Shown: positions 31,561-39,065 of the stretch, piece after piece
Layout: each line of letters starts with the position of its first letter
How positions within the stretch are numbered: position 1 is the stretch's first letter
Source: an uncultured Prevotellaceae bacterium
GTDB lineage: Bacteria; Bacteroidota; Bacteroidia; Bacteroidales; Bacteroidaceae
Assembly: GCA_902770845.1 (NCBI GenBank)
Contig: CACXUV010000061.1
Coordinates: 1 to 40,646 of the forward strand
Reading direction: 5' to 3'
DNA: 40,646 nt
Notes under the pieces: generated by a model
Told to the model about the DNA's origin: nothing
Seen by the model: the letters and a program-made list of their open reading frames with translations, nothing else
Databases searched by the model: none
Made by a program: the position numbers and the translations under genes

Positions 31561-31594
31561 ATTTTTTTCTGATTTTTAGGAAAAATCCGTTCTT

Positions 31595-32611
31595 TTATTC
31601 AATCACCACGGTAGTCCAGCCGTGCTTGTCCTCAATCTCGCCGTACTGAATGCCGCGCAGCGTGTCGTAGAGTTTCTTTGAGATGGGGCCGGGCTTTTCG
31701 CCAAACGAGTAGCGTTTGCCAGTGTCAAGGTCGTCGATGTAGCTGATGGGGCTGATGACGGCAGCCGTTCCGCATGCGCCAGCCTCTTCGAAGGTCTCCA
31801 GTTCTTCTTCGGGAATCTGTCGGCGTTCCACCTTCAGTCCCAGGTCTTCGGCCACCTGCATCAGGCTCTTGTTGGTGATAGAGGGCAGGATGCTTGTAGA
31901 CTTTGGCGTTATGTAGGTGTTGTTCTTGATGCCGAAGAAGTTGGCAGCGCCACACTCGTCCATGTATTTCTTTTCCTTGGCGTCAAGATAGAACTCGCAG
32001 GCGTAGCCCTTCTCATGGGCCAGGTTGTTGGCAAAGAGGCTGGCAGCATAGTTTCCGCCCACCTTGTACTTGCCCGTGCCGAGGGGAGCCGAACGGTCGT
32101 AGTCGCGAATGATGACGTAGGGGTTTGTGGAGAATCCGCCCTTGAAGTAGGGGCCCACGGGCGTCACGAAGATCAGGAAACAATACTCCTTGGCGGGGTG
32201 AACGCCCACCTGTGCGCTGGTGCCGATGAGCAGTGGGCGAATGTAGAGTGTGGCACCGCTCTCATAGGTGGGAATGTACTCCTGGTTCAGTCGCACCACT
32301 TTCTTCACCATTTCCTCGAACAGCTCTGTGGGCACTTCGGGCATCAGAATTCCCCGGCAGGTGCTCTGCAGTCGCTCAGCGTTGTCCTTCACGCGGAAGA
32401 TGCGCACCTTGCCGTCTTTGCAGCGATAGGCTTTCAGACCCTCGAAGGCTTCCTGTCCGTAGTGCAGGCAGGTGGCAGCCATGTGCAGTTTCAAATACTC
32501 GTCGGACGATACTTCAATCTCGCCCCACTTTCCATCGCGGTAGTAGCACCGCACGTTGTAATCTGTCGGCATGTAGCCGAACGAAAGATTAGCCCAATCT
32601 AAGTTCTTCAT
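31595..32611 (-). CDS. ilvE: Branched-chain amino acid aminotransferase (PLP fold type IV)
   Basis: This 338-aa enzyme transfers amino groups between glutamate and the keto acids of Leu, Ile and Val. Fold-type IV motifs are present: LHYGQEAFEGLKAYRCKDGK, YIRPLLIGT, the PLP-lysine region GTGKYKVGGNYAASL (Lys183), and EAGACGTAAVISPI near the C-terminus. The length agrees with BCAT-II enzymes. It is transcribed from a promoter about 145 nt upstream, giving a long leader that holds a possible 17-codon ORF. DUF975 follows. Confidence 0.94.
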   Translation of the reverse strand: MKNLDWANLSFGYMPTDYNVRCYYRDGKWGEIEVSSDEYLKLHMAATCLHYGQEAFEGLKAYRCKDGKVRIFRVKDNAERLQSTCRGILMPEVPTELFEEMVKKVVRLNQEYIPTYESGATLYIRPLLIGTSAQVGVHPAKEYCFLIFVTPVGPYFKGGFSTNPYVIIRDYDRSAPLGTGKYKVGGNYAASLFANNLAHEKGYACEFYLDAKEKKYMDECGAANFFGIKNNTYITPKSTSILPSITNKSLMQVAEDLGLKVERRQIPEEELETFEEAGACGTAAVISPISYIDDLDTGKRYSFGEKPGPISKKLYDTLRGIQYGEIEDKHGWTTVVIE

Positions 32612-32697
32612 ATTTTCTTGTTGGTTGTTTTATGATTCCATTACTTTCTGGTTGTCTTTTTTTGTCCACCAGTTAATCCAAAGGCACATGAGCAAAA

Positions 32698-32751
32698 TCA
32701 TGACAGCCCAAAAGCTGGCCTTATCTTTTTTTGATTTTTCTTTTGATTCAT
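32698..32751 (-). CDS. Possible 17-codon leader ORF upstream of ilvE
   Basis: ATG at 32751 lies 4 nt after the -7 element, so it would be at or next to the transcript's 5' end. It encodes 17 residues beginning MNQKKNQKKIRP and ending FGLS. There is no run of Leu, Ile or Val codons, so classical attenuation is not supported. It may simply be chance in an untranslated leader. Confidence 0.2.
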   Translation of the reverse strand: MNQKKNQKKIRPAFGLS

Positions 32752-32755
32752 ACTG

Positions 32756-32787
32756 CAAAGGTACGTCAAAAAAATGGAACTGCCAAA
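32756..32787 (-). promoter_or_regulatory. ilvE promoter
   Basis: TTTG (32787-32784), 20-nt spacer, TACCTTTG (32763-32756) on the - strand. Transcription should start close to 32750. Confidence 0.75.
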
Positions 32788-32862
32788 TAAATTGGTTCGC
32801 AATTCTTTGCAAGTGATGCAGCAGGCAGTGCAGCTGTTTTGCAAAAGTTTGCCGGCAGCAGT

Positions 32863-33045
32863 CTATTCCTCCTTTTGCAGAATCTTCTTGATTTCGCTGT
32901 CGGCCTTGGTCAGCTTGTCGCGGCACAGCTTGATGAGTTTCTGGGCGTTCTTCAGCTGTTCGGCCAGTTCGTCGATGTCGTATTGGCCTTGTTCCATCTT
33001 GCTGACGATGGTTTCCAACTGGTGCAGTGCTTCTTCGTATTTCAT
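32863..33045 (-). CDS. xseB: Exodeoxyribonuclease VII small subunit
   Basis: This 60-aa protein has the typical XseB two-helix sequence: YEEALHQLETIVSKMEQGQY, DIDELAEQLKNAQKLIKLCR and a Lys/Glu-rich tail. It stabilises the large subunit XseA in the single-strand-specific exonuclease. The start overlaps the xseA stop by 4 nt. Confidence 0.93.
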   Translation of the reverse strand: MKYEEALHQLETIVSKMEQGQYDIDELAEQLKNAQKLIKLCRDKLTKADSEIKKILQKEE

Positions 33046-34373
33046 TTCACAATAGATTTTACGTTGCCTTTCTCAAATGTAGTGACAATCTCGTCGCCGG
33101 GCTTCAGTGCCGTGGCTTTCCTCACCGTCTTGCCATTCAGCGTGGTGATGCTGTAGCCCCGCTTCAGCAGCAGGCTGGGGTCGAGCGATGTGGCCCGCTG
33201 TTGCAGCATTTCCAGCTGGTGACGCTGCTTTTCCAGGATTCGGGCGGTGAGCGGTGCCAATTGAGCCGACAGCAGGTCTATCTGGCTTTGCCCCTTGTCT
33301 GTTTGCCTGGTGGCAGCTCCTGCCAGTCGCTGTTGCAGCTGGGCAATGCGTGCCTCGTGCCGTGTTCGTGCCAGCGACACCAGTGCCGGAATGCGCCCTT
33401 GCAGTGCCAATAGTCGGGTACTGAGCGTTGCGAGTTGCTGTTGTGCCAGGAAGGCGATGCGCTGTTCGGCGTGGTCGATGCGCAGCAGCACCTGTTGGGC
33501 GTGGTCCACGAGCAAGGCCGCCGCCGCCGTGGGCGTTTTCACGCGTTGGTGGCTCACCATGTCGAGCACGCATTCGTCGCGGTCGTGGCCAATGCCTGTG
33601 ATGATGGGCAGCGGAAACTGAGCCACGTTCTCGGCCAGTGCCAGCGTGTCGAAGCCCGACATGTCGGCTGTGGCGCCTCCGCCGCGAATGATCACCACGC
33701 AGTCGAATGGCGCGGTCGGCTCCGTGTCTTCCGAAGTAAGGGCAGTGCCTGTGGCCGAATAGATGCTGTTCAGGGCTTCGATGATGCTCTGCTCCACCTG
33801 TTCGCCCTGCATCACGGCAGGAAACAGCTGTGTGCTGAAGGCAAAGCCACTCTCGGCCAGTTGCTGGCAGAAGTCGCCGTAGCCTGCGGCTCCCTCGCTG
33901 CTGATTACGGCAATGCGCAGGCAGAACAGCGGCAGTTGCAGTTCGCGTTGCAGGTCGAACACCCCTTCTTCCTTCAGTTGTCTGATGATTTCCTGTCGCC
34001 GGCGTGCCAGGTCGCCCAGGGTGAAGGTGGGGTCGATGTCGGTGACAATCCATGAAAAGCCAAATGCCTCGTGAAACTGGGCGTGCACCTTCAGCATCAC
34101 TTTCATGCCGGCATGCAGTGGCTGGCCCGTGACATGTTCAAAATGGGGCTGTATGAGTGCCCACGACGAACGCCAGCACTTGGCTTGTGCGCGGGCAATG
34201 GGCGTGTTGGTGTGTTCCTCCTTCTGCACCAGTTCCATGTAGCAGTGGCCACGGCTCTCGCGCACTTCGGCCAGTTCGGCCTCCACCCAGTATTCGCCGG
34301 TCAGCGTGGAGTCGATGACCTGGCGTACAAGGCTGTTGAGTTCGAAGAGCGTAAGTGAGTGCATCGTGGGCAT
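33042..34373 (-). CDS. xseA: Exodeoxyribonuclease VII large subunit
   Basis: This 443-aa protein has an N-terminal OB-fold that binds single-stranded DNA (TLFELNSLVRQVIDSTLTGE through about residue 105). The central catalytic domain (about 130-330) contains IAVISSEGAAGYGDF, FDCVVIIRGGGATADMSGFD and LPIITGIGHDRDECVLDMVS, and the C-terminal segment is helical. The last residues (RGYSITTLNGKTVRKATALK) form the usual beta tail. ATG 34364 (MHSLTLFELN), three codons in, is an equally good start; neither has a clear Shine-Dalgarno. The S8 peptidase gene lies 52 nt upstream on the same strand. Confidence 0.94.
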   Translation of the reverse strand: MPTMHSLTLFELNSLVRQVIDSTLTGEYWVEAELAEVRESRGHCYMELVQKEEHTNTPIARAQAKCWRSSWALIQPHFEHVTGQPLHAGMKVMLKVHAQFHEAFGFSWIVTDIDPTFTLGDLARRRQEIIRQLKEEGVFDLQRELQLPLFCLRIAVISSEGAAGYGDFCQQLAESGFAFSTQLFPAVMQGEQVEQSIIEALNSIYSATGTALTSEDTEPTAPFDCVVIIRGGGATADMSGFDTLALAENVAQFPLPIITGIGHDRDECVLDMVSHQRVKTPTAAAALLVDHAQQVLLRIDHAEQRIAFLAQQQLATLSTRLLALQGRIPALVSLARTRHEARIAQLQQRLAGAATRQTDKGQSQIDLLSAQLAPLTARILEKQRHQLEMLQQRATSLDPSLLLKRGYSITTLNGKTVRKATALKPGDEIVTTFEKGNVKSIVK

Positions 34374-34425
34374 GGGCGTGTGGGGTTGTTGTGACAGATG
34401 AGGGTTGCTTTCTTTTGTGGAGAGA

Positions 34426-35850
34426 CTATTGCGACTGCCCGATCATGTAGGCTTGCCAGAAGTCGGGAATGCCATAGCCTGTGATGTTGTCGGGCTCGTC
34501 GGCCTGCGAGGCACTGCGCCTCACGAGATCCATGATTTCCAGGGCCGTCTTGTGGGGCAGTCCCTGCCATAGGCAGGCCACCAGTCCGCAGACGATGGGT
34601 GTGGAGAACGACGTGCCCATGTCGTGAACGAGCGTGCCGCGCCCCGACAGCAGGGCGGCGGGTGCCCCCTGTGCTGCAATGTCGGGTTTCACGCGACCGT
34701 CCTGCGAGGGTCCCACGCTGGCGAAGGGTGCGTTTTGCCGGTGGTTGTTCACGGCACCCACCGTCAGTATGTTGGTGGCATCGGCCGGCACGGTTATTTT
34801 CTTCCACCAGCTCATGCCCGAGTTTCCGGCCGAGTTGCACAGCACCATGCCCTTGCCGGCCAGTAGCGATGCCGTGCGCGAAATGAGCGCAGTGTGGCCG
34901 TCGAGGTCTTGCAGCCGGTAGCTGCTGAAGGGCTTGTCGTATTCGTAGTAGCCCAAAGACGAGTTGAGCACATCGGCCCCAACCGAGTCGGCAAACTCAG
35001 CTGCCATGGCCCAATAGTCTTCCTCGATGGGCATTTCGGTGTGCGGGTCCTCACATCTCAGCAGCCAGTAGCTGGCCTCTGGGGCTGTGCCGCTCAGCAC
35101 TTCGGGGGCATCGGCAGCCAGTGCCGACAGCACCTTGGTGCCGTGGTCAATGCTCTCGAACAGCGCCTGGCGCTCGTCTTTGAAGTCGGCCATCTGGTCG
35201 CCGCCCATCACGGCAAAGTTCCTGATGCCCTCCACGTGCGTCTTGGCCAGAGCCGGCAGCAGGTCGGCGTTCAGGAAGCCCCCGTCGAGCACGGCAATGG
35301 TGATGCCCCGACCGCGCAGGTCCACCTCGTGCAGTCTGTCGCCCCCAATCATTTCCATCTGTGTGCGGGCCATGCCCAGGGGGTCGCCCCGCAGCGAGTC
35401 CCATCGGTTGAAGTCGTTGTGCACGTTGGGTCGGAATGGCTTCACGGCGCCGTCGATGGAGTCGGGCGACTCGTACACCATCCTGCACTCGCTGACGCAT
35501 GACAGCTGTGCCAGCCTGTTGAGCAAGGCCGTGTCGCGCGAGCAGGCCAGCACCGTGTTGTTCCAGCGGCTGGTGCCCAGCACGTCGACGCCTTTCACGC
35601 GAAACTGCTCCACGTAGACAGGCGACACAGGCAGGTCGGTCGAGTCAATCTTCAGCTTCTGCTTCTTGCGGCGCTCAATGCTCTTGGCCGACAGGAAGTG
35701 GCTGGGGCGGTCGATGCTGTAGCCGCAGTCCTGCTTGTCGCGCAGGTAGAAGCGGCAGGCGTAGGTCTTGGCACCTCGGAAGCGCATCTTCGACTGGGCT
35801 GGTGCAGCGCTTGCCATTGCCAGCAGTAATAGTATGATCAGCTTCTTCAT
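34426..35850 (-). CDS. Secreted subtilisin-like (S8) serine peptidase
   Basis: This 474-aa protein has a signal peptide (MKKLIILLLLAMASAAPAQS) and a prodomain-like stretch to about residue 165 containing KSIERRKKQKLKIDSTDLPV. The S8 catalytic domain carries Asp189 (IAVLDGGF), His236 (DHGTKVLS), the oxyanion Asn343 (NSAGNSG) and Ser414 (GTSFSTP). The substrate is unknown. No C-terminal type IX sorting domain is visible, so it may stay in the periplasm or be lipid-free secreted. It has its own promoter and is followed by xseA and xseB. Confidence 0.92.
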   Translation of the reverse strand: MKKLIILLLLAMASAAPAQSKMRFRGAKTYACRFYLRDKQDCGYSIDRPSHFLSAKSIERRKKQKLKIDSTDLPVSPVYVEQFRVKGVDVLGTSRWNNTVLACSRDTALLNRLAQLSCVSECRMVYESPDSIDGAVKPFRPNVHNDFNRWDSLRGDPLGMARTQMEMIGGDRLHEVDLRGRGITIAVLDGGFLNADLLPALAKTHVEGIRNFAVMGGDQMADFKDERQALFESIDHGTKVLSALAADAPEVLSGTAPEASYWLLRCEDPHTEMPIEEDYWAMAAEFADSVGADVLNSSLGYYEYDKPFSSYRLQDLDGHTALISRTASLLAGKGMVLCNSAGNSGMSWWKKITVPADATNILTVGAVNNHRQNAPFASVGPSQDGRVKPDIAAQGAPAALLSGRGTLVHDMGTSFSTPIVCGLVACLWQGLPHKTALEIMDLVRRSASQADEPDNITGYGIPDFWQAYMIGQSQ

Positions 35851-35875
35851 TGGCTGTTTCTTGTCTTTAGGAGCA

Positions 35876-35907
35876 CAAAGGTACTACAAAAAAATGAAAC
35901 AGCCAAA
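35876..35907 (-). promoter_or_regulatory. Promoter of the S8 peptidase gene
   Basis: TTTG (35907-35904), 20-nt spacer, TACCTTTG (35883-35876) on the - strand, 25 nt before the start codon. Confidence 0.75.
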
Positions 35908-35966
35908 TCTTGCAACCGATATTCTGTTTTTTCGAAAAAACGGACAAAAATATTTTGCGAAACAGC

Positions 35967-35998
35967 GCGTGAAACATGGTCCGAACGCTGTTTCACGC
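35967..35998. repeat. 10-bp inverted repeat between the peptidase promoter and the 22-bp repeats
   Basis: GCGTGAAACA (35967-35976) and TGTTTCACGC (35989-35998) pair perfectly around 12 nt. It lies about 60 nt upstream of the peptidase -33 element and could be an operator. It may also be a diverged part of the neighbouring 22-bp repeat, since its spacing is also 22 bp. Confidence 0.55.
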
Positions 35999-36020
35999 AC
36001 CATTCCGTCTTGCTTTCGGC

Positions 36021-36152
36021 TCAATGCCGTGCCGATGCTGCTGCAATCGGGCCCTTGTTGCGGCGCAACGGCAGCTGTTTTGCTGGCCAACGGGACCTTC
36101 GTTCCAGCGCAACGGGGCCTTCGTTGTCAGCTAACGGGGGCCCCGTTGCAAG
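36021..36152. repeat. 22-bp-period degenerate tandem repeat, six units (second locus)
   Basis: Units begin at 36021, 36043, 36065, 36087, 36109 and 36131, exactly 22 bp apart, each with a form of CAACGGGGCCTTCGTTG. The last unit contains AACGGGGGCCCCGTTGCA, identical over 18 bp to a unit at 17277-17386. The units are more diverged on the left. The open reading frames through the array have no family features. Confidence 0.82.
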
Positions 36153-36207
36153 ATGCTTCGTGTGCTCGCTTTTCTCAACCGCTTGGGAATCAGATGGTTG
36201 TGAAAAT

Positions 36208-36271
36208 CTTTCAAAACTCGAAAATTTGACCCCTCAAGCAGTCTTGGTGCAGAATTTTCGAGTTATGAAAG
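36208..36271. repeat. 19-bp inverted repeat upstream of the MATE gene
   Basis: CTTTCAAAACTCGAAAATT (36208-36226) pairs with AATTTTCGAGTTATGAAAG (36253-36271) at 18 of 19 positions around a 26-nt loop. It lies 64 nt upstream of the MATE -33 element, in a divergent intergenic region where no terminator is needed. Confidence 0.75.
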
Positions 36272-36334
36272 TCTTCGTGTAAAAATAATTCTACACATCG
36301 AACACGCAGTATTGCTCATATCTTTCATTCAGAA

Positions 36335-36366
36335 TTTGGTGGTTTCAGAAAAATGTAGTACTTTTG
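36335..36366 (+). promoter_or_regulatory. Promoter of the MATE transporter gene
   Basis: TTTG (36335-36338), 20-nt spacer, TACTTTTG (36359-36366). The expected start of transcription is near 36373, so the mRNA would be almost leaderless before ATG 36376. Confidence 0.75.
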
Positions 36367-36375
36367 CGGTTGGAT

Positions 36376-37740
36376 ATGGATAACAGGCAAAAAACACTGG
36401 AGCTGGGCACGAAGCCCGTGGGGCAGTTGCTGTGGCAGTATGCCCTGCCGGCCATGGTGGCCATGGTGGCCAGTTCGCTCTATAACATCATCGACCGTTC
36501 GGTCATTGGCCAGGTGGTGGGCCCCGAGGCCATTGCCGGTCTGGGCATCACGTTTCCCTTCATGAACCTCGGTGCCGCCTTTGGTGCTGCCGTGGGCGTG
36601 GGAGCCTCTACCTGCATCAGTGTGAAGCTGGGACAGCGCGACTATCAGACGGCCCAGCATCTGCTGGGCAACACCGTGACGCTCAACCTCGTGGTGGGTT
36701 TCCTCTTCATGCTGGTCAGTCTGCTGCTGCTCGACCCCATCCTGCGGTTCTTCGGCGCCAGCGACGTGACGCTGCCCTACGCCCGTGAGTTCATGCAGGT
36801 CATTCTGCTGGGCAACATGATCACCCACATGTACTTCGGCATGAACGCCGTGCTGCGTGCTGCCGGCAAGCCGCGCCACGCCATGTATGCCACGCTCTTC
36901 ACCGTGGGGTGCAACATTGTGCTGGTCATTGCCTTCGTGTGGTGGTTCCGCTGGGGCATTCGCGGGGCGGCGCTGGCCACGGTGGTGTCGCAGTCGCTCG
37001 CCCTGTGCTGGCAGATGTGGATTTTCAGCGACAAGCGCGAGCTGTTGCACCTGAAGCGGGGCATCTACAGGCTGCAGGCCAACCTGGTGCGCAACATCGT
37101 GAGCATCGGCGTGTCGCCCTTTCTGATGCAAACCACCTCGTGCGTCATCGTCATTTTCATGAACAACCAGTTCGTGCGCTATGGCGGCGACATGGCCGTG
37201 GGTGCCTATTCCATTGCCAACTCCATGGTCATGGTGTTCTTCATGTTCGTCATGGGCGTCACACAGGGCATGCAGCCCATCGTGGGCTATAACTACGGGG
37301 CACAGAAGTACGACCGCATGATGCGCTGTCTGTGGCTCTCCATCGCCGTGGCCACGGCCATACTGCTTGTAGGCTGGGCTATCTCCATGCTGTTCCCCCG
37401 ACAGATGGCGCGCATCTTCACCACCGACCCCACGTTGCTCGACATGGCAGCCCGGGGCATCATGCTCGACATGCTGGTGTTCTTCGTGGTGGGCTCTCAG
37501 GCCGTCATCACCAATTTCTTCCAGTGCATAGGCAAGGTCAGCATCAGCATTTTCCTCTCGCTCTCGCGACAGCTCATCTTCCTGCTGCCCATGGCCTACG
37601 TCTTTCCCCTGGTGTGGGGGCTCGACGGCGTGTGGTACTCCATGCCGGCCAGCGACTTCATCGCCTTTGCCTTCACCATTCCCATACTGATGTGGCACAT
37701 TCGGAAATTCAAGTCTTATGGACAATCATATCATCATTAA
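36376..37740 (+). CDS. MATE-family multidrug/toxin efflux transporter
   Basis: This 454-aa membrane protein has twelve hydrophobic segments and the internal two-fold repeat of MATE transporters. The first half has QLLWQYALPAMVAMVASSLY followed by NIIDRSVIGQVVG; the second half begins around SIGVSPFLMQTTSCVIVIFM and has VMGVTQGMQPIVGYNYGAQK. It probably exports cationic compounds using an ion gradient. ATG 36376 follows the -7 element; the in-frame TTG at 36364 is part of that element. The cytidylate-kinase-like gene overlaps its 3' end by 23 nt. Confidence 0.92.
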   Translation: MDNRQKTLELGTKPVGQLLWQYALPAMVAMVASSLYNIIDRSVIGQVVGPEAIAGLGITFPFMNLGAAFGAAVGVGASTCISVKLGQRDYQTAQHLLGNTVTLNLVVGFLFMLVSLLLLDPILRFFGASDVTLPYAREFMQVILLGNMITHMYFGMNAVLRAAGKPRHAMYATLFTVGCNIVLVIAFVWWFRWGIRGAALATVVSQSLALCWQMWIFSDKRELLHLKRGIYRLQANLVRNIVSIGVSPFLMQTTSCVIVIFMNNQFVRYGGDMAVGAYSIANSMVMVFFMFVMGVTQGMQPIVGYNYGAQKYDRMMRCLWLSIAVATAILLVGWAISMLFPRQMARIFTTDPTLLDMAARGIMLDMLVFFVVGSQAVITNFFQCIGKVSISIFLSLSRQLIFLLPMAYVFPLVWGLDGVWYSMPASDFIAFAFTIPILMWHIRKFKSYGQSYHH

Positions 37741-38344
37741 CATTGGCCGACAGGTCTGCGCAGGCGGACTGGAGATAGGCCGACTGCTGGCTGAGGAGTT
37801 CCAGGCGAAATACTACGACCGCGAACTGCTGAACCTGGCTGCCCGCGAGAGCGGCTTCTCTGAGGAGTTCTTCAAGAGCAGCGACGAGCGCCGGGGCTTC
37901 TTCCGTTCTTTCTTCCACTTGTCTTATGGCAACGCCCCTGCCGTTGGCAACAATTTCTATCAGAACAACTTCTCGCAGGAGGGGCTGTTCAAGTTTCAGA
38001 GCGACGCCATCATCAAGGCGGCCCAGGAGGGGTCCTGCGTCTTTGTGGGCCGCTGTGCCGACTATGTGCTGCGCGATTTTCCCCGTGTGGTCAACGTCTT
38101 CATTACGGCTTCCATGGAAGACCGCGCCCGCCTGTTCATGGAGCAGAAAAACGTGGGCTACGATGAGGCCGTGAAACGCATCGGACAGGTGGAGAGCCGC
38201 CGGGCTTCCTACTACAACTACTACACAGGCAAGCGCTGGGGACAGGCCGACAGCTACGACCTCTGCATCGACTCGTCGGCCATGGGGGCCGAGGAAACGG
38301 CGAAGTTCATTGCTGCCTTTGTGCGCAAGAAGCTAAAACTGTAG
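37718..38344 (+). CDS. Cytidylate-kinase-like family protein
   Basis: This 208-aa protein of the cytidylate-kinase-like (Cytidylate_kin2) group opens with IIINIGRQVCAGGLEIGRLL, where the family has GRQxGSGGxxIG. The Ser/Gly of the P-loop is replaced by Cys-Ala and no Lys follows, so nucleotide binding may be altered. It continues with KYYDRELLNLAARESGFSEE, GSCVFVGRCADYVLRDFPRV and VNVFITASMEDRARLFMEQK. The true substrate of this family is not established. It overlaps the MATE gene, a frequent Bacteroidales pairing. Confidence 0.85.
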   Translation: MDNHIIINIGRQVCAGGLEIGRLLAEEFQAKYYDRELLNLAARESGFSEEFFKSSDERRGFFRSFFHLSYGNAPAVGNNFYQNNFSQEGLFKFQSDAIIKAAQEGSCVFVGRCADYVLRDFPRVVNVFITASMEDRARLFMEQKNVGYDEAVKRIGQVESRRASYYNYYTGKRWGQADSYDLCIDSSAMGAEETAKFIAAFVRKKLKL

Positions 38345-38378
38345 TCTTTTCATTCTTTCATTTCAGTTTTTCCAGATT

Positions 38379-38876
38379 TTGAAAAAGATAGGCATCATCA
38401 GCGACACCCACAGCTACTGGGACGAGAAGTACCTGCACTACTTTGAACCCTGCGACGAGATTTGGCACGCAGGCGACATCGGTTCTGTTGAGGTGGCCGA
38501 GAAACTGGCGGCGTTCAGACCCCTGCGCGCCGTGTGCGGCAACTGCGACGGGGGCGACCTGCGGCTCATGTACCGCGAACTGAACCGCTTCAAGTGCGAA
38601 GACGTCGACGTGCTCATCAAGCACATTGGCGGCTACCCTGGCAACTACGATCCTTCGGTGCGCTCGCTGCTCTACAGCTCGCCTCCGCAGCTGTTCATTG
38701 CAGGCCACTCACACATACTGAAAATAAAGTATGACAAGACGCTGGGACTGCTCCACATCAACCCCGGTGCTGCCGGTCTGCAAGGGTGGCACCCGGAAAG
38801 AACATTGGTGAGACTCACCATCGAAGGCAATAAATTCACTGATTGCGAAGTTATAACATTAAGCGACCATGTATAG
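38379..38876 (+). CDS. YfcE/MJ0936-type metallophosphoesterase
   Basis: This 165-aa calcineurin-like phosphoesterase has the metal-binding motifs ISDTHSYW (DxH), HAGDIGSVE (GDxG), GNCDGGD (GNCD/GNHD) and AGHSHILKI (GHxH), with INPGAAG near the end. It hydrolyses phosphodiesters in vitro in related proteins; the natural substrate is unknown. The start codon is TTG at 38379: MKKIGIISDTH is the conserved beginning and no ATG or GTG precedes it in frame after the previous gene. A 59-codon ORF overlaps the end by 8 nt. Confidence 0.9.
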   Translation: MKKIGIISDTHSYWDEKYLHYFEPCDEIWHAGDIGSVEVAEKLAAFRPLRAVCGNCDGGDLRLMYRELNRFKCEDVDVLIKHIGGYPGNYDPSVRSLLYSSPPQLFIAGHSHILKIKYDKTLGLLHINPGAAGLQGWHPERTLVRLTIEGNKFTDCEVITLSDHV

Positions 38877-39048
38877 ATATACGGTAATGGCTCTTTCGAT
38901 TGCGGTTGTGTTTGCCGTCGTCTACGTTCTGCTCGACCTGGTCTTTGGCGATGCAGTCGACTGGGGCGGCCTGTTGTTCGAGGCACTCGCCTTCGGCATC
39001 ATCATGACTGTAATTCAGTATTACAAGGAAAGAAACAAAACATCATAA
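38869..39048 (+). CDS. 59-aa small membrane protein
   Basis: The ATG at 38869 overlaps the stop of the phosphoesterase gene (ATGTATAG). It encodes MYRYTVMALSIAVVFAVVYV and continues LLDLVFGDAVDWGGLLFE, then a second hydrophobic stretch, ALAFGIIMTVIQYY, and a charged end, KERNKTS. Two membrane helices with a short acidic loop are predicted. The overlap, hydropathy and conserved-looking codon use support a real gene. Function unknown. rfbB starts 17 nt later. Confidence 0.72.
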   Translation: MYRYTVMALSIAVVFAVVYVLLDLVFGDAVDWGGLLFEALAFGIIMTVIQYYKERNKTS

Positions 39049-39065
39049 TAAAAACAATTGTGCAA

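Noticed and set aside
32698-32751. A branched-chain amino acid attenuator peptide before ilvE.
   Set aside because: The 17-codon ORF has no Leu/Ile/Val run and no alternative terminator/antiterminator stems were evident; kept only as a low-confidence leader ORF.
36325-37725. A 466-codon open frame antisense to the MATE gene.
   Set aside because: The opposite strand encodes a clear MATE transporter with promoter; the antisense product is His/Glu/Gln-rich with no domain, typical of a shadow frame.
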